A stretch of DNA of 64,000 bases from Streptomyces sp. R33. GTDB taxonomy: Bacteria > Actinomycetota > Actinomycetes > Streptomycetales > Streptomycetaceae. The position numbers and the translations under genes were made by a program. The notes beneath the pieces were generated by a model. That model was given only the letters and a program-made list of their open reading frames with translations. It had not been told where the DNA came from and did no database searches. Shown here piece by piece: positions 16,670-24,853 of this stretch (position 1 is the stretch's first letter; every line of letters starts with the position of its first letter). The stretch is from contig NZ_CP165727.1 of NCBI RefSeq assembly GCF_041200175.1, positions 682,001-746,000 on the forward strand. Direction: 5' to 3'.

Positions 16670-17218
16670 TCACGCCCCGGCCCGCAGGCTCCGGTCGGCC
16701 GTGAGCGCCTCGGCGTACCAGCGGCGGTGTACGAAGGGTTCGACGCACAGGACGGCGAGGCCCGCGACCGCGCCGACCAGCAGGGAGGCGGGACCGCCGC
16801 CCGCGAACGCGCCGAGACAGGCGATGCCCACGACGACCGGCCGCAGGAGGGTCAGCGGGCCCAGGCCCACCACCATGGCGAGGGTGCTGGCCCGGAACGG
16901 CAGAACGAAGTAGGCCGCGAGCGAGAGCAGGACCGCGGCGGCGTAGAGCGCGAGCGGCACGAGGTAGCCGATCGCGCCGTCGGCCAGTACGGCGTACGTG
17001 CGGGAGCGGTCGTCGGCGGCCAGCAGCACGCAGCCGGCGGTGAGGGCGGGCGCGAGCAGCGTGACGGCGCCGGTGGCCAGGCCCCGCAGCGCCGCCCGGG
17101 CGACGGCACGGTGCTTGCGGATCCGGGCATCGCGCCCGGCGTAGGCCCGGAATCCGCTGAAGGCCGCGTCGACCAGGCCGAGTGCGCCCAGCGCCAGCGC
17201 CGGGACGGCCGGGTTCAC
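16670..17218 (-). CDS. Integral membrane protein of unknown function
   Basis: 182 residues, five or six hydrophobic helices (PALALGALGLVDAAF, GAVTLLAPALTAGCVLLA, YLVPLALYAAAVLLSLAAYF, LLVGAVAGLAVLCVEPFVHR). Its GTG start overlaps the stop of the methyltransferase gene (GTGA), so the two are cotranscribed. No family name can be given. Confidence 0.75.
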   Translation of the reverse strand: MNPAVPALALGALGLVDAAFSGFRAYAGRDARIRKHRAVARAALRGLATGAVTLLAPALTAGCVLLAADDRSRTYAVLADGAIGYLVPLALYAAAVLLSLAAYFVLPFRASTLAMVVGLGPLTLLRPVVVGIACLGAFAGGGPASLLVGAVAGLAVLCVEPFVHRRWYAEALTADRSLRAGA

Positions 17219-18159
17219 CGTACGGTCCCGGCGAGTTGCTCAGGACCCACCAGGCGCCGGGAGGCGCGGCCCATGGCCTGGCGCAGCGGCGCCTCGAGGT
17301 GGGGGCGGATGCCGAGGACGGGGCGCAGGGTGGTGCAGAAGGGGTTCGCCAGACCGCGGGGCTCGTACAGCAGGGGCCGGATGCCGGGGGCGGCCGCGGC
17401 GCTCAGCAGCGTCTCGTCGGTGTGGGCGCGCAGGGCGGAGGCGACTCCGTCGTGGCGGCCGAGGGGGTGGCGCATGCGGGCCCGGTGGAAGACCCAGGCG
17501 CCGATGGGGGCGAGCCGGGTGGCGGCGATGTCGAAATGGCAGAAGGCGAGGGCGGGCGAGGTGGCCTGGGCGCGGAAGAACTCCGCGAGGGCGGGGCCGC
17601 GGAAGTGGTGCAGGACGCCGGTGGAGACGTAGACGGTGGCGGCTTCCGGCAGGTCGAAGGCGTTGCCGTGGACGAATCGGCAGTCGAGCTCTTCGGCGCG
17701 GGCCAGCCGCTCGGCCTCGCCGACCAGCGCCGCGTCGAGGTCGACGCCGACGAGTTCGACGCCCGGGCCGAGGGCGCCGGTGGCTGCGAGCCAGCGGACG
17801 AGGTAGCCGAGGCCGGAGCCGATGTCGACCAGGCGCAGCGGCTCGGCGGGCCCGCGCTGCCCGGCGGTGGCGCGCAGGGCGGCGAAGAGGGGGCGGAGTA
17901 CGTGGACGAGGCGCTCGCCGATGCGCAGCTCCTCGCTGAGCCGCTGCAGTTCGGTGTGCACGCCGATCATCAGGCGGTCCACGGCGTGCGGGTCGAGTAC
18001 GTCGTCGCGGTCGGCCGGCAACGCGGCGACGATGCGGGCGGCGCGCGGATCACCCGCCTCGCGCAGCCGGCGGACCACCTCGGCCCGGCGGACGGGCAGG
18101 CGCGCTCCGCTTGCCGGGTCCGTGACGGTGATCAGGTCGGATATCTCGAGATGGGGCAC
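17215..18159 (-). CDS. Class I SAM-dependent methyltransferase
   Basis: 314 residues. The SAM-binding core is LRLVDIGSGLGYLVRWLAA (motif I, about 135), then VELVGVDLDAALVGEAERLA (motif II) and VYVSTGVLHHF (motif IV region). The N-terminal 100 residues form an extra helical domain. Substrate is unknown. It is the first gene of a two-gene leftward operon with the membrane protein, which hints at a membrane-related or lipid substrate, but this is only inference. Confidence 0.82.
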   Translation of the reverse strand: MPHLEISDLITVTDPASGARLPVRRAEVVRRLREAGDPRAARIVAALPADRDDVLDPHAVDRLMIGVHTELQRLSEELRIGERLVHVLRPLFAALRATAGQRGPAEPLRLVDIGSGLGYLVRWLAATGALGPGVELVGVDLDAALVGEAERLARAEELDCRFVHGNAFDLPEAATVYVSTGVLHHFRGPALAEFFRAQATSPALAFCHFDIAATRLAPIGAWVFHRARMRHPLGRHDGVASALRAHTDETLLSAAAAPGIRPLLYEPRGLANPFCTTLRPVLGIRPHLEAPLRQAMGRASRRLVGPEQLAGTVR

Positions 18160-18180
18160 GGTCGGAACCCTAACCGCACG

Positions 18181-18221
18181 CGGGCGGGCCGCCCTGCACT
18201 GCCGTGGGGGCGGCCCGCCCG
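18181..18221. promoter_or_regulatory. GC-rich hairpin in divergent intergenic region
   Basis: CGGGCGGGCCGCC at 18181-18193 is matched by its reverse complement at 18209-18221 with a 15-base loop. It lies between the divergent starts of the methyltransferase (18159) and heme A synthase (18365) genes, so it is more likely a protein-binding or insulating element than a normal gene-end terminator. Confidence 0.45.
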
Positions 18222-18364
18222 CCCGCGCCGGATCGCGCGTCGATTCCGCCCCTTCTTCCCGCTCCCTCTTGTGTGCGACGCCCCGTCAGGCCGGGGTAAA
18301 TGCGCGGCGTAGGCTGGGGGTTCCGTGCCACGGCACGTAAAAGCGGAATAAAGGAAGGCTGATC

Positions 18365-19432
18365 GTGCGAACTCCCCTTTCATGGCTTGCCGGCAGGTAC
18401 TCGCTCGGAGCGAGGAGCGTCAGACTGGCCGCACTGGGTTCGGTCGTGGCAAGTATCGCGATCATCGTGACCGGTGGAATCGTCCGCGTCACCGGCTCCG
18501 GTCTCGGCTGCACCGATTGGCCCATGTGCACGGGAGAGACACTGGCCCCCACTGCGGAAATGGGAGTGCACGGCGCCATCGAATTCGGGAACCGGCTCCT
18601 GACCGGGGCGCTGTGCGCGGTGGTGGGCTGGGTCATCATTACCGCGCGCCTCCAGGAAAGGCCGATGCCCGCGGTCCTGCGCGGAGGCTGGGCGCAGTTC
18701 TGGATCGTCGTGCTGAACGCGGTCGTCGGCGGAGTGACCGTGTGGATGCGGCTGAGCCCGTACATCGTCGCCGCGCACTTCCTCGCCGCCACGCTGCTGC
18801 TCACCGCCGCGGTGTACACCTGGCACGCGGCGTACGCCGGCGCCGACGGCGCTGCGGATGGCGCGGGTGACGTGGGTGGCGTGGGTAGCGGAAGTGATGA
18901 GAACAGCAAGGGCGGCGAGGTCGGCCGGCCCGGCGCACCGTCCCCGCTCGCGCCGCGGTCCGCCGCGCGGATCCGGTCGCTGTCGGCGTCCCTGGTCGCG
19001 GTGACGGCCGTGCTGGTCGTCGTGGGCACGCTCGCCACCGGTTCCGGACCGCACGCGGGTGACTCCTCCGACGTTCCGCGCATGCCCTTCAACTGGACGG
19101 CCGTGACGGTGGTCCACGGCGTGCTGGCCGTGGCGGTCCTGGTCCTGGCCGGAGTATTGCTGTCCGCGCTGCCCCGGGACGGCTTCGGTGCCGCGCGCCG
19201 CAAGGCCGCCGCCTTCCTCGCCGTGCTCCTGGGTCAGGGCGTCGTGGGGCTCGTGCAGTCACTGACGGCCCTGCCCTCGCTCGTCGTGATGCTCCACCTG
19301 CTGGGTTCGGCGCTCGTGTGGACGGGAGTACTTCAGGTGCACTTCACGGTCAAGAGGGCCTCTTTCGGTCATTCCGGCCCGCCGGACGGTGCACCGCTGC
19401 CGCGTGCGCGGGGCGCCGCTACGCACGCCTGA
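18365..19432 (+). CDS. ctaA: Heme A synthase, COX15/CtaA family
   Basis: 355 residues from the GTG at 18365. It has eight hydrophobic helices in two four-helix halves, with the conserved GGIVRVTGSGLGCTDWPMCTG in the first half, then EFGNRLLTG, AAHFLAATLLLTAAVYTWHA, and VVHGVLAVAVLVLAG and MLHLLGSALVW in the second. The two heme-ligand His pairs are visible. The family oxidises heme O to heme A for aa3 oxidase. A Gly/Asp/Ser-rich insert of about 35 residues separates the halves. The gene ends 176 bases before the lasso precursor; whether it is linked to that cluster is unclear, and no ctaB or oxidase genes are beside it. Confidence 0.88.
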   Translation: MRTPLSWLAGRYSLGARSVRLAALGSVVASIAIIVTGGIVRVTGSGLGCTDWPMCTGETLAPTAEMGVHGAIEFGNRLLTGALCAVVGWVIITARLQERPMPAVLRGGWAQFWIVVLNAVVGGVTVWMRLSPYIVAAHFLAATLLLTAAVYTWHAAYAGADGAADGAGDVGGVGSGSDENSKGGEVGRPGAPSPLAPRSAARIRSLSASLVAVTAVLVVVGTLATGSGPHAGDSSDVPRMPFNWTAVTVVHGVLAVAVLVLAGVLLSALPRDGFGAARRKAAAFLAVLLGQGVVGLVQSLTALPSLVVMLHLLGSALVWTGVLQVHFTVKRASFGHSGPPDGAPLPRARGAATHA

Positions 19433-19608
19433 TTCACCCGGAGACCAGTGTATCTGCCATGTACTCGACAATTGGAATTCAATATTCCGTTTCCACCCGC
19501 ACCTCGGCTTCCGGCCACCATGGGCGACGGCATCGAAAAAACGTTCTCGCAAATCCCCGCCACCGCTTGTTAGGTTAAAAATCAATCGAGCGGAAGGGGG
19601 TGACACAA
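19433..19608. promoter_or_regulatory. AT-richer leader/promoter region of lasso peptide cluster
   Basis: This gap is much less GC-rich than its surroundings. It contains an inverted repeat GGAAT (19474-19478)/ATTCC (19484-19488) and a run GTTAGGTTAAAAATC around 19568-19582 that could include a -10 element. A GGAAGGGGGTG ribosome site lies at 19591-19601, before the precursor ATG at 19609. It is probably the promoter of the lasso operon; the repeat may be an operator. Confidence 0.5.
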
Positions 19609-19731
19609 ATGAACGACCACGAGGTTGTCGAGTACGAGGCGCCCGAAATGCTGCCCATCGGCGAGTTCTCCGAGCTCACGATGTGGTACGGCTGGGCCAG
19701 CAACGACGGTGAGGGCACGGCGATCATCTGA
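19609..19731 (+). CDS. Lasso peptide precursor
   Basis: 40 residues, found by reading the gap before the cyclase. The leader carries the actinobacterial lasso signature YEAPEMLPIGEF (Y-x-x-P, residues 9-20) that the RRE protein recognises, and Thr24 at the -2 position of the cut site in ELTM. The predicted core is residues 26-40, WYGWASNDGEGTAII. Trp1 to Asp8 would form an eight-residue macrolactam ring, and the tail is seven residues. The x-x-G-x-A-x-N-D ring pattern recalls citrulassin (from memory). The core offers Trp1, Tyr2 and Trp4 to a prenyltransferase and Asp8 to a hydroxylase. Confidence 0.9.
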   Translation: MNDHEVVEYEAPEMLPIGEFSELTMWYGWASNDGEGTAII

Positions 19732-19767
19732 TCGCCGCGCGCAAATTCAGTTGGCTAGGGGGATTCC

Positions 19768-21651
19768 TTGGGTGCGTCATGGTTCATCGCTTTCCCGGAG
19801 AACGTCGATGACGCATTTCCGGTCTCCACCGGGCCGCCTGACAACACCGAAGTGCTGACGTACGCCTCGGGCCGGACATGGGTGGTCGCGAACCGCTCCC
19901 ATTCCCGCCTGATTGCCGCGGAAGCCGGCGCCAGACGCCTCGCGCTGTTCGGCGAGACGAGCATCGACGCGGGGCGTCTGGCCCGCCTGCTGGCGCAGCA
20001 CGACCGAGCCGCCGACCTGATGGCCGCCGCGCACGAGATCCCGGGCAGCTTCCACATCCTCCACACCGACGGCCGCTCCACCCACATCCAGGGCAGCGCC
20101 TCGGGCCTGCGCCAGGTGTTCTACACCCGTCGCCAGGACGGCTCGTACGCCGCATCCGACTCGGCCGAACCACTGGCCCGGCTGAGCGGTGCCACGCCGC
20201 GCATCGAGATGGTCGCCTGGGGGATGCTGCACCCGGGATTCGACTACGGGCTGACCCACGGCACCTACTGGCACGGGGTCCACCGGCTCCCCGCCGACCA
20301 GCGGCTGCGCATGACCGCCGACCGGGTCGAGGCCGGCACCTGGTGGCATCCCCCGGCGCCGGAGCTGTCGGTCGCCGACGGCGCACCGAGGTTACGGGCC
20401 GCGCTGGAGGAGGCGGTGGCCGTCCGGCTCGCCACGGCGCGCGGCCTCTCGGCGGACCTGTCGGGCGGCATGGACTCCACGTCCCTCTGCTTCCTCCTGG
20501 CCGGCCAGGGTGCCCGGTTCCGGTCCTTCGTCGAGCAGACCGTCGATCCCAACCACGACGACGCCCACTGGGCGCAGATCGCCGCCCGGGAGATCGACCG
20601 GCCCCTGACGGTCCTCGGCCCCGAGGACGTCCCGGGTCCGTACGACGGCATCTGGGAACCGGGCCGGGGACTCGTCCAGGACGTCCCCTACGGACTGGGC
20701 GAGCCGTACACCCTCATCCGGAACCGCGCGCGGAAGACCGCGATGTCCACGATCTTCGCCGCCACCGGCTCCGACGTGCACATCGGCGGATTCGGCGGGG
20801 ACGAACTGTTCACCATCGCGCCGTCGTACTTCGGCGACCTCTACGCTCGCGCACCCCTGCGGGCGGTCCGCGGCATCCGCGACCTGGCCCGGCTGAGGCG
20901 CTGGAGCCTGCCCTCCGTCCTGCGCGCGCTGGCCCGGCAACAGACGTACCAGGGCTGGTTCGAGGAACAGCTGGGCAGTCTGCACCTGCCCCGGCCGGAC
21001 GTCCTGGGCCCCGGCCTGAGCTGGGGTCCGCAGGTCCGCGTGACCCCGTGGTCGACACCCGCCAACGTCGAGGCCGTCCGCGCGGTCGCCGCCGCCGGCG
21101 ATGCCGGCCGGACACCGCAGGCGGACTCCCGCTCGGTGCACACCAGCATCGCGGGACACCGCATCGGCGGACAACGGCTCGGCCCGCTGCGCGCGCTGAT
21201 GGAGCACCAGGGGATCACCCTCTCGCTGCCGTACATGGACGACGCGGTACTGGAAGCCGCCCTGTCGGTCTCGCGGGCCGAGGCGCTGCCGGGCACCGGG
21301 TTCAAGCCGGTCCTGAAGGCCGCCATGCGGGTGGACGCGACGCCGGACTCCCGCGCGGGCGCGCTCTCCCGCTCCACCAAGGGCGAGTTCAGCATGTCGG
21401 TGCACCGCGGCCTGGCCCGCAACCGCCGCTCGCTCCTCGGCCTGTTCGAGGACTCGCTGCTCGCCGAGCACGGCCTGGTGGACATCGACCGGCTGCGCGC
21501 CACCCTGCGGGACACGATGCGCCCCGAGTACGAGACCAATGCGCTGGAGCTGACCGTCGCCGCCGAGGCCTGGATGCAGGCCGTCGCGGCGGCCCCGGCG
21601 CCGGCGCCCGAACTCCCCCTCCCGAACCGACGACTGGCCTCACCATGCTGA
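19768..21651 (+). CDS. Lasso peptide cyclase (asparagine synthetase-like, C protein)
   Basis: 627 residues from a TTG start at 19768 with AGGGGGA upstream. The C-terminal two thirds are a class B asparagine synthetase fold with the ATP pyrophosphatase loop LSADLSGGMDSTSLCFLLAG (about 225-244) and a second signature FGGDELFTIAPSYFGDLYAR. The N-terminal third is a degenerate glutaminase domain. In lasso biosynthesis this enzyme adenylates the acceptor Asp/Glu side chain and closes the ring onto the core N-terminus. A TTA leucine codon at 20392-20394 (codon 209) is rare in Streptomyces and implies need for the bldA tRNA. It overlaps the RRE gene by seven bases. Confidence 0.93.
   Translation: MGASWFIAFPENVDDAFPVSTGPPDNTEVLTYASGRTWVVANRSHSRLIAAEAGARRLALFGETSIDAGRLARLLAQHDRAADLMAAAHEIPGSFHILHTDGRSTHIQGSASGLRQVFYTRRQDGSYAASDSAEPLARLSGATPRIEMVAWGMLHPGFDYGLTHGTYWHGVHRLPADQRLRMTADRVEAGTWWHPPAPELSVADGAPRLRAALEEAVAVRLATARGLSADLSGGMDSTSLCFLLAGQGARFRSFVEQTVDPNHDDAHWAQIAAREIDRPLTVLGPEDVPGPYDGIWEPGRGLVQDVPYGLGEPYTLIRNRARKTAMSTIFAATGSDVHIGGFGGDELFTIAPSYFGDLYARAPLRAVRGIRDLARLRRWSLPSVLRALARQQTYQGWFEEQLGSLHLPRPDVLGPGLSWGPQVRVTPWSTPANVEAVRAVAAAGDAGRTPQADSRSVHTSIAGHRIGGQRLGPLRALMEHQGITLSLPYMDDAVLEAALSVSRAEALPGTGFKPVLKAAMRVDATPDSRAGALSRSTKGEFSMSVHRGLARNRRSLLGLFEDSLLAEHGLVDIDRLRATLRDTMRPEYETNALELTVAAEAWMQAVAAAPAPAPELPLPNRRLASPC
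20392..20394 (+). promoter_or_regulatory. TTA leucine codon in lasso cyclase (bldA-dependent control point)
   Basis: In frame with the cyclase (A-P-R-Leu-R context). In Streptomyces TTA codons are confined to genes read late in development because only the bldA tRNA decodes them. Production of the lasso peptide would then depend on bldA. This is inference from codon identity. Confidence 0.7.
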
Positions 21652-21896
21652 AGATCTCCCCTCACGTCGTACTCACCAGGACCGAGGACGCCGCGGTTCT
21701 CCTGGACAAGAAGTCCGGCACGTACTTCCGTATCAATCCCATGGGGACGGCGGTGTTCGAGATGCTCGCCGCCGGACGCACCCAGGACGAGGTCGTGAGC
21801 GAGCTGTCCGCACGCCACCCGGCGGCTGCCGACCGGATACCGGGCGACGTCGCGAAGCTGATCGACACCATGCGGCGCGCGAAGGTGCTGGTGTGA
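21645..21896 (+). CDS. Lasso peptide RRE protein (PqqD-like, B1)
   Basis: 83 residues, starting inside the last codons of the cyclase gene. The sequence VVLTRTEDAAVLLDKKSGTY, FRINPMGTAVFEMLAAG and EVVSELSARHP matches the PqqD-like RiPP recognition element fold. It binds the YxxP leader and presents the precursor to the B2 peptidase. The next gene starts two bases later, so B1 and B2 are separate proteins here as in other actinobacterial lasso clusters. Confidence 0.92.
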   Translation: MLKISPHVVLTRTEDAAVLLDKKSGTYFRINPMGTAVFEMLAAGRTQDEVVSELSARHPAAADRIPGDVAKLIDTMRRAKVLV

Positions 21897-21897
21897 C

Positions 21898-22359
21898 GTG
21901 ACGCTGCCCATGACCCTGGAGCCACGCGCCCGGCTGCCCCTGCGCCGGCGGCCCCTGCCGATGCTGGCCGTCGTCGCGAGCCGCCTCCTGACCCGGCTGA
22001 GCCCGCACGCGTTGGAGCGGGTGCTGTGGCGGGCCAGCGGCGGCGCCCGCCCCGCCACCCACGCCGAGGCACTGGCCGCGCGCAGCGACGTCGTCTCCGT
22101 CAGCCGTCGCGCCGCCGGACCGTACTGCCTGGAACGCTCGATCGCCGCGGCCCTGCTGGCCCGAATGCGCGGCAGCTGGCCCGACTGGGTCTCCGGCGTC
22201 AGCCTGATGCCGTTCGCCGCGCACGCGTGGATCGAGGTGGAGGGCCGGGCGGTCGGCGAGTCCATGCGGCTGGACGCCTTCCACAAGAACATCGTCGTCT
22301 CCCGCGCCCCCGGCACGGAGCGGAGCCGCCGGCGAGACGAGCACACCTCCGAGAGTTGA
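21898..22359 (+). CDS. Lasso leader peptidase (transglutaminase-like, B2)
   Basis: 153 residues from a GTG at 21898. The catalytic Cys is in GPYCLERSIAAALLARMRG, the His in PFAAHAWIEVEG, and the Asp in SMRLDAF, matching the Cys-His-Asp triad of B2 proteins. It removes the leader after Met25 to free Trp1 for ring closure. The C-terminus is Arg/Glu-rich. It ends 14 bases before the oxygenase gene. Confidence 0.9.
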   Translation: MTLPMTLEPRARLPLRRRPLPMLAVVASRLLTRLSPHALERVLWRASGGARPATHAEALAARSDVVSVSRRAAGPYCLERSIAAALLARMRGSWPDWVSGVSLMPFAAHAWIEVEGRAVGESMRLDAFHKNIVVSRAPGTERSRRRDEHTSES

Positions 22360-22373
22360 GACGGACGGACACC

Positions 22374-23318
22374 ATGGACACCAAGCGCACAGTGGAGCAA
22401 CTGGCGAGCCGGGGATACGCCCTGGTACCCGGCTTCGTGACGGGCGAGGCCCTCGCGCGGGCGCAGGCCGCGATCGACACCTACTTCCCCGACCCGGAGG
22501 CGAGCGGGAGCACCCCCGAGGAGGTCAACGCCCTCAAGCACGCGGTCCCGTTCCCCTTCACCAGCAACGACCTGAACCGGCACGCACTGGACACCCGGGT
22601 CATCGACGTCGTCGAGGAGCTGCTCGGCACCGACGACCTGCGGCTGACGAGCTCCTTCATCCAGGCCAAGTACGGCACGGCCTACGGAGAGAGCCGGGAC
22701 CAGACCCTGCACAACGACGCCTGGGCGGCCAGCAGCCTGGTGCACCCGCGGGCGGACGGCGTCTACCAGCGCGTGTACGGCATCCTCTACCTCACCGACG
22801 TGACCGTGGACACCGCGCCCACCTACGTCGTCGACCGCGCCGCACACCTCGGGCTTCCCCTGCTGACCGACGCGGGCAAGGGCTCGTACGACAAGGCGGA
22901 GTATCCCGGACTGTACGAGCAGGAGCGGCCCGTGGAGGCCGAGGCCGGCTCGCTCCTGCTGTTCGTCGGCGACATCGTCCACCGGGGGTCGGCCTACCAC
23001 GAACGGCTCGGACGGCGGCTCGCACTCTTCTTCAACATGCACGGTGCGCAGGCTCGTTGGACGGACAAGCACCTGTGGTCAATGCGGCCGGCCCACCCGA
23101 ACTGGAACACCCTGCACGAGCTCATGGTCGAACTGGACCCGCGCCAGCGCCACCTCCTGGGCTTCCCGCCCCCCGGGGACGACTACTGGACCGACGAGAC
23201 GATCGGGCACCTGGAGCGGATGTACCCCGGGATCGACTCCAAGCCCTACCTGCCGCCGACCCCGGCCCAGGTCCCGGCCCAGGTCCCGGCTCAGGTCCCG
23301 GCACCGGTCGTCCCGTGA
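22374..23318 (+). CDS. Phytanoyl-CoA dioxygenase-family Fe(II)/2-oxoglutarate oxygenase in lasso cluster
   Basis: 314 residues. The iron facial triad is visible as TLHNDAW (H-x-D, about 113-115) and the distal His in IVHRGSAYHE, followed by RLALFFN as the 2-oxoglutarate-binding Arg region. The PhyH family hydroxylates small molecules and peptidyl residues. Position in the lasso operon (14 bases after B2, overlapping the prenyltransferase) suggests it acts on the lasso peptide, for example beta-hydroxylation of Asp8 or Asn7, or on a pendant group. The C-terminus is a short Pro-Ala-Gln-Val repeat. Substrate is inference. Confidence 0.85.
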   Translation: MDTKRTVEQLASRGYALVPGFVTGEALARAQAAIDTYFPDPEASGSTPEEVNALKHAVPFPFTSNDLNRHALDTRVIDVVEELLGTDDLRLTSSFIQAKYGTAYGESRDQTLHNDAWAASSLVHPRADGVYQRVYGILYLTDVTVDTAPTYVVDRAAHLGLPLLTDAGKGSYDKAEYPGLYEQERPVEAEAGSLLLFVGDIVHRGSAYHERLGRRLALFFNMHGAQARWTDKHLWSMRPAHPNWNTLHELMVELDPRQRHLLGFPPPGDDYWTDETIGHLERMYPGIDSKPYLPPTPAQVPAQVPAQVPAPVVP

Positions 23319-24445
23319 CGACGGAGCGGTCCGGGTACGCGGGACTGGCCGTCGACGGGCTGCGCTACCTCGGAGAGGTACTGGAACTGGGGCGCGGCTT
23401 CGACGCGGCGGCCGAGGAGTCCGTCCGCACCCTCTTCGACGGCTGGGGCCACCGGGTCTCGCGGGACACCGACGGCGGCGGGACCAGGCAGGACGCCGTG
23501 TCGACCGCCCCGTTCGAGTACTCGCTGGTGCTGCGGGAGGACCGCGTCGACGTACGGCTGTTCTTCCGGCCGCTCCCCGAGCGGGGACCGGCCACGGCGG
23601 ACGGGAGCTGGGAACGCGGCGGGCGGACGCTGGCCGAGCTGGAACGCCGGGGCGTCGCGCGCCTGGAGCGGACACGGGAGGTCGCCGATCTGTTCCGGCC
23701 GCGCAGCGAGCGGGCGGCGTTCGGGATGTGTCTGGCGGCTTCGGTCCGCGCCTCGGGCATCGCCCGCCCCAAGGTGTACTTCGACACGCTGGCGGCGGGC
23801 ACCGAACAGAGCCGGCAGATGGTCGGGACCGCGCTCGACCGGCTCGGCCAGGGCGGGGCGTGGAGCTGGCTGCGGCGCCACGACCCACAGGGCATCGCGC
23901 ACCTGATGCCGGCCTTCTTCGCGCTCGACGTGGACGAGTCTCCGCACGCCCGGATCAAGTTCTACACCACGGTCGCGGAACGCTCGACGGCCGAACTCGA
24001 AGCACGGCTGGCCCCTTTGGGCCACGGTGCAGCGGCTGCCGCGGCCGGCCTGGTCGCGGACGCCGCCCCGCAGGGCGGGGCGGCGCTGGACACGCCGGGG
24101 GTGCGCCCGACCCTGTGCTGGAGCATGACCTCGCGCGACGGGACACGGCCGGACGACGCCACGCTGTACCTGCCGTTCAACCTGTACGCCCCGCAGCAGC
24201 AGGAGACCCACAGGCGGCTGCGCAGGAGGCTCAACCCCGTGCTCCTGGCCCGGGTGGGGCGGCTGGTGAGCGACCACGCCGCGGCCGTGGACGGGCGGGC
24301 GAACCCGTTCCACTGGGCGGCGGCCAAGCTGCTCCACGGCGGAGGGGCCCTCACCCTCTACACCTCGGCCGCGGCGGTGGAGGCGGCCCGGACGGCCCGG
24401 ACCCCGGCGCGCCCCCGCCCCGACACCCTTCCGGTCGCGACGTAG
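23315..24445 (+). CDS. Aromatic prenyltransferase, ABBA/DMATS-type, in lasso cluster
   Basis: 376 residues from a GTG overlapping the oxygenase stop (GTGA). Signature strands of indole prenyltransferases are readable: FEYSLVLREDRVDVRLFFRP, ARPKVYFDTLAAG, ARIKFYTTVAERS, YLPFNLYAPQQQ, together with repeated Arg/Lys/Tyr residues for binding the prenyl diphosphate. Family members transfer dimethylallyl or geranyl groups to Trp, Tyr or small aromatics. In this operon the obvious target is Trp1, Tyr2 or Trp4 of the core. It is the last gene of the operon; a GC-rich region follows. Confidence 0.88.
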   Translation: MTTERSGYAGLAVDGLRYLGEVLELGRGFDAAAEESVRTLFDGWGHRVSRDTDGGGTRQDAVSTAPFEYSLVLREDRVDVRLFFRPLPERGPATADGSWERGGRTLAELERRGVARLERTREVADLFRPRSERAAFGMCLAASVRASGIARPKVYFDTLAAGTEQSRQMVGTALDRLGQGGAWSWLRRHDPQGIAHLMPAFFALDVDESPHARIKFYTTVAERSTAELEARLAPLGHGAAAAAAGLVADAAPQGGAALDTPGVRPTLCWSMTSRDGTRPDDATLYLPFNLYAPQQQETHRRLRRRLNPVLLARVGRLVSDHAAAVDGRANPFHWAAAKLLHGGGALTLYTSAAAVEAARTARTPARPRPDTLPVAT

Positions 24446-24853
24446 CCCTGCTGGGCGAGGCCACCGGGTCCCTGTGGTCGACAGCGTCGTGGCGCGTTTC
24501 GCCACTCCCCCGGGAGGCCGCGGTGGGCGTGGGCCCCGCGCCCGGCAGCGCGCGGGCCCCGCCGTACGTGAGGCGGGTGCCGGGAGCTCTGGCCTGCATG
24601 GGGTGAATCGTCATTTAAGATTCAAGGCGGCCGCGGGGCTGCGGCTCGTCGCTGTGCGTGGCGACTGCGGAACGGCAGGCCGACCGGTCGAGGGGGGCGG
24701 CCCGTGCCAGAGCCCTGGTCCGGACGGGGACCACCACATGACGCTGATCATGAAGATCCCGGGAAGTCGCGTGACCACCGGCGTGCGTCTCAGTGGTGTG
24801 GGGCACCCAGCCCACCCGCCCACGAACAGAAGACCGCCAGGGAGAAGTGAGGT
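24446..24853. other. Intergenic region after lasso cluster, no supported gene
   Basis: The 408 bases contain a GC-rich imperfect inverted repeat (GGGCCCCGCGC near 24533, GCGCGCGGGCCCC near 24550) that could end the lasso transcript, and an AT-rich patch near 24612-24630 that may contain the promoter of the kinase gene. A short ATG frame from 24738 lacks a ribosome site and overlaps the kinase, so I do not call it. Confidence 0.45.

Noticed and set aside
22026..22373. Upstream extension of the oxygenase reading frame into the B2 gene
   Set aside because: No start with ribosome site; the ATG at 22374 begins the PhyH similarity.
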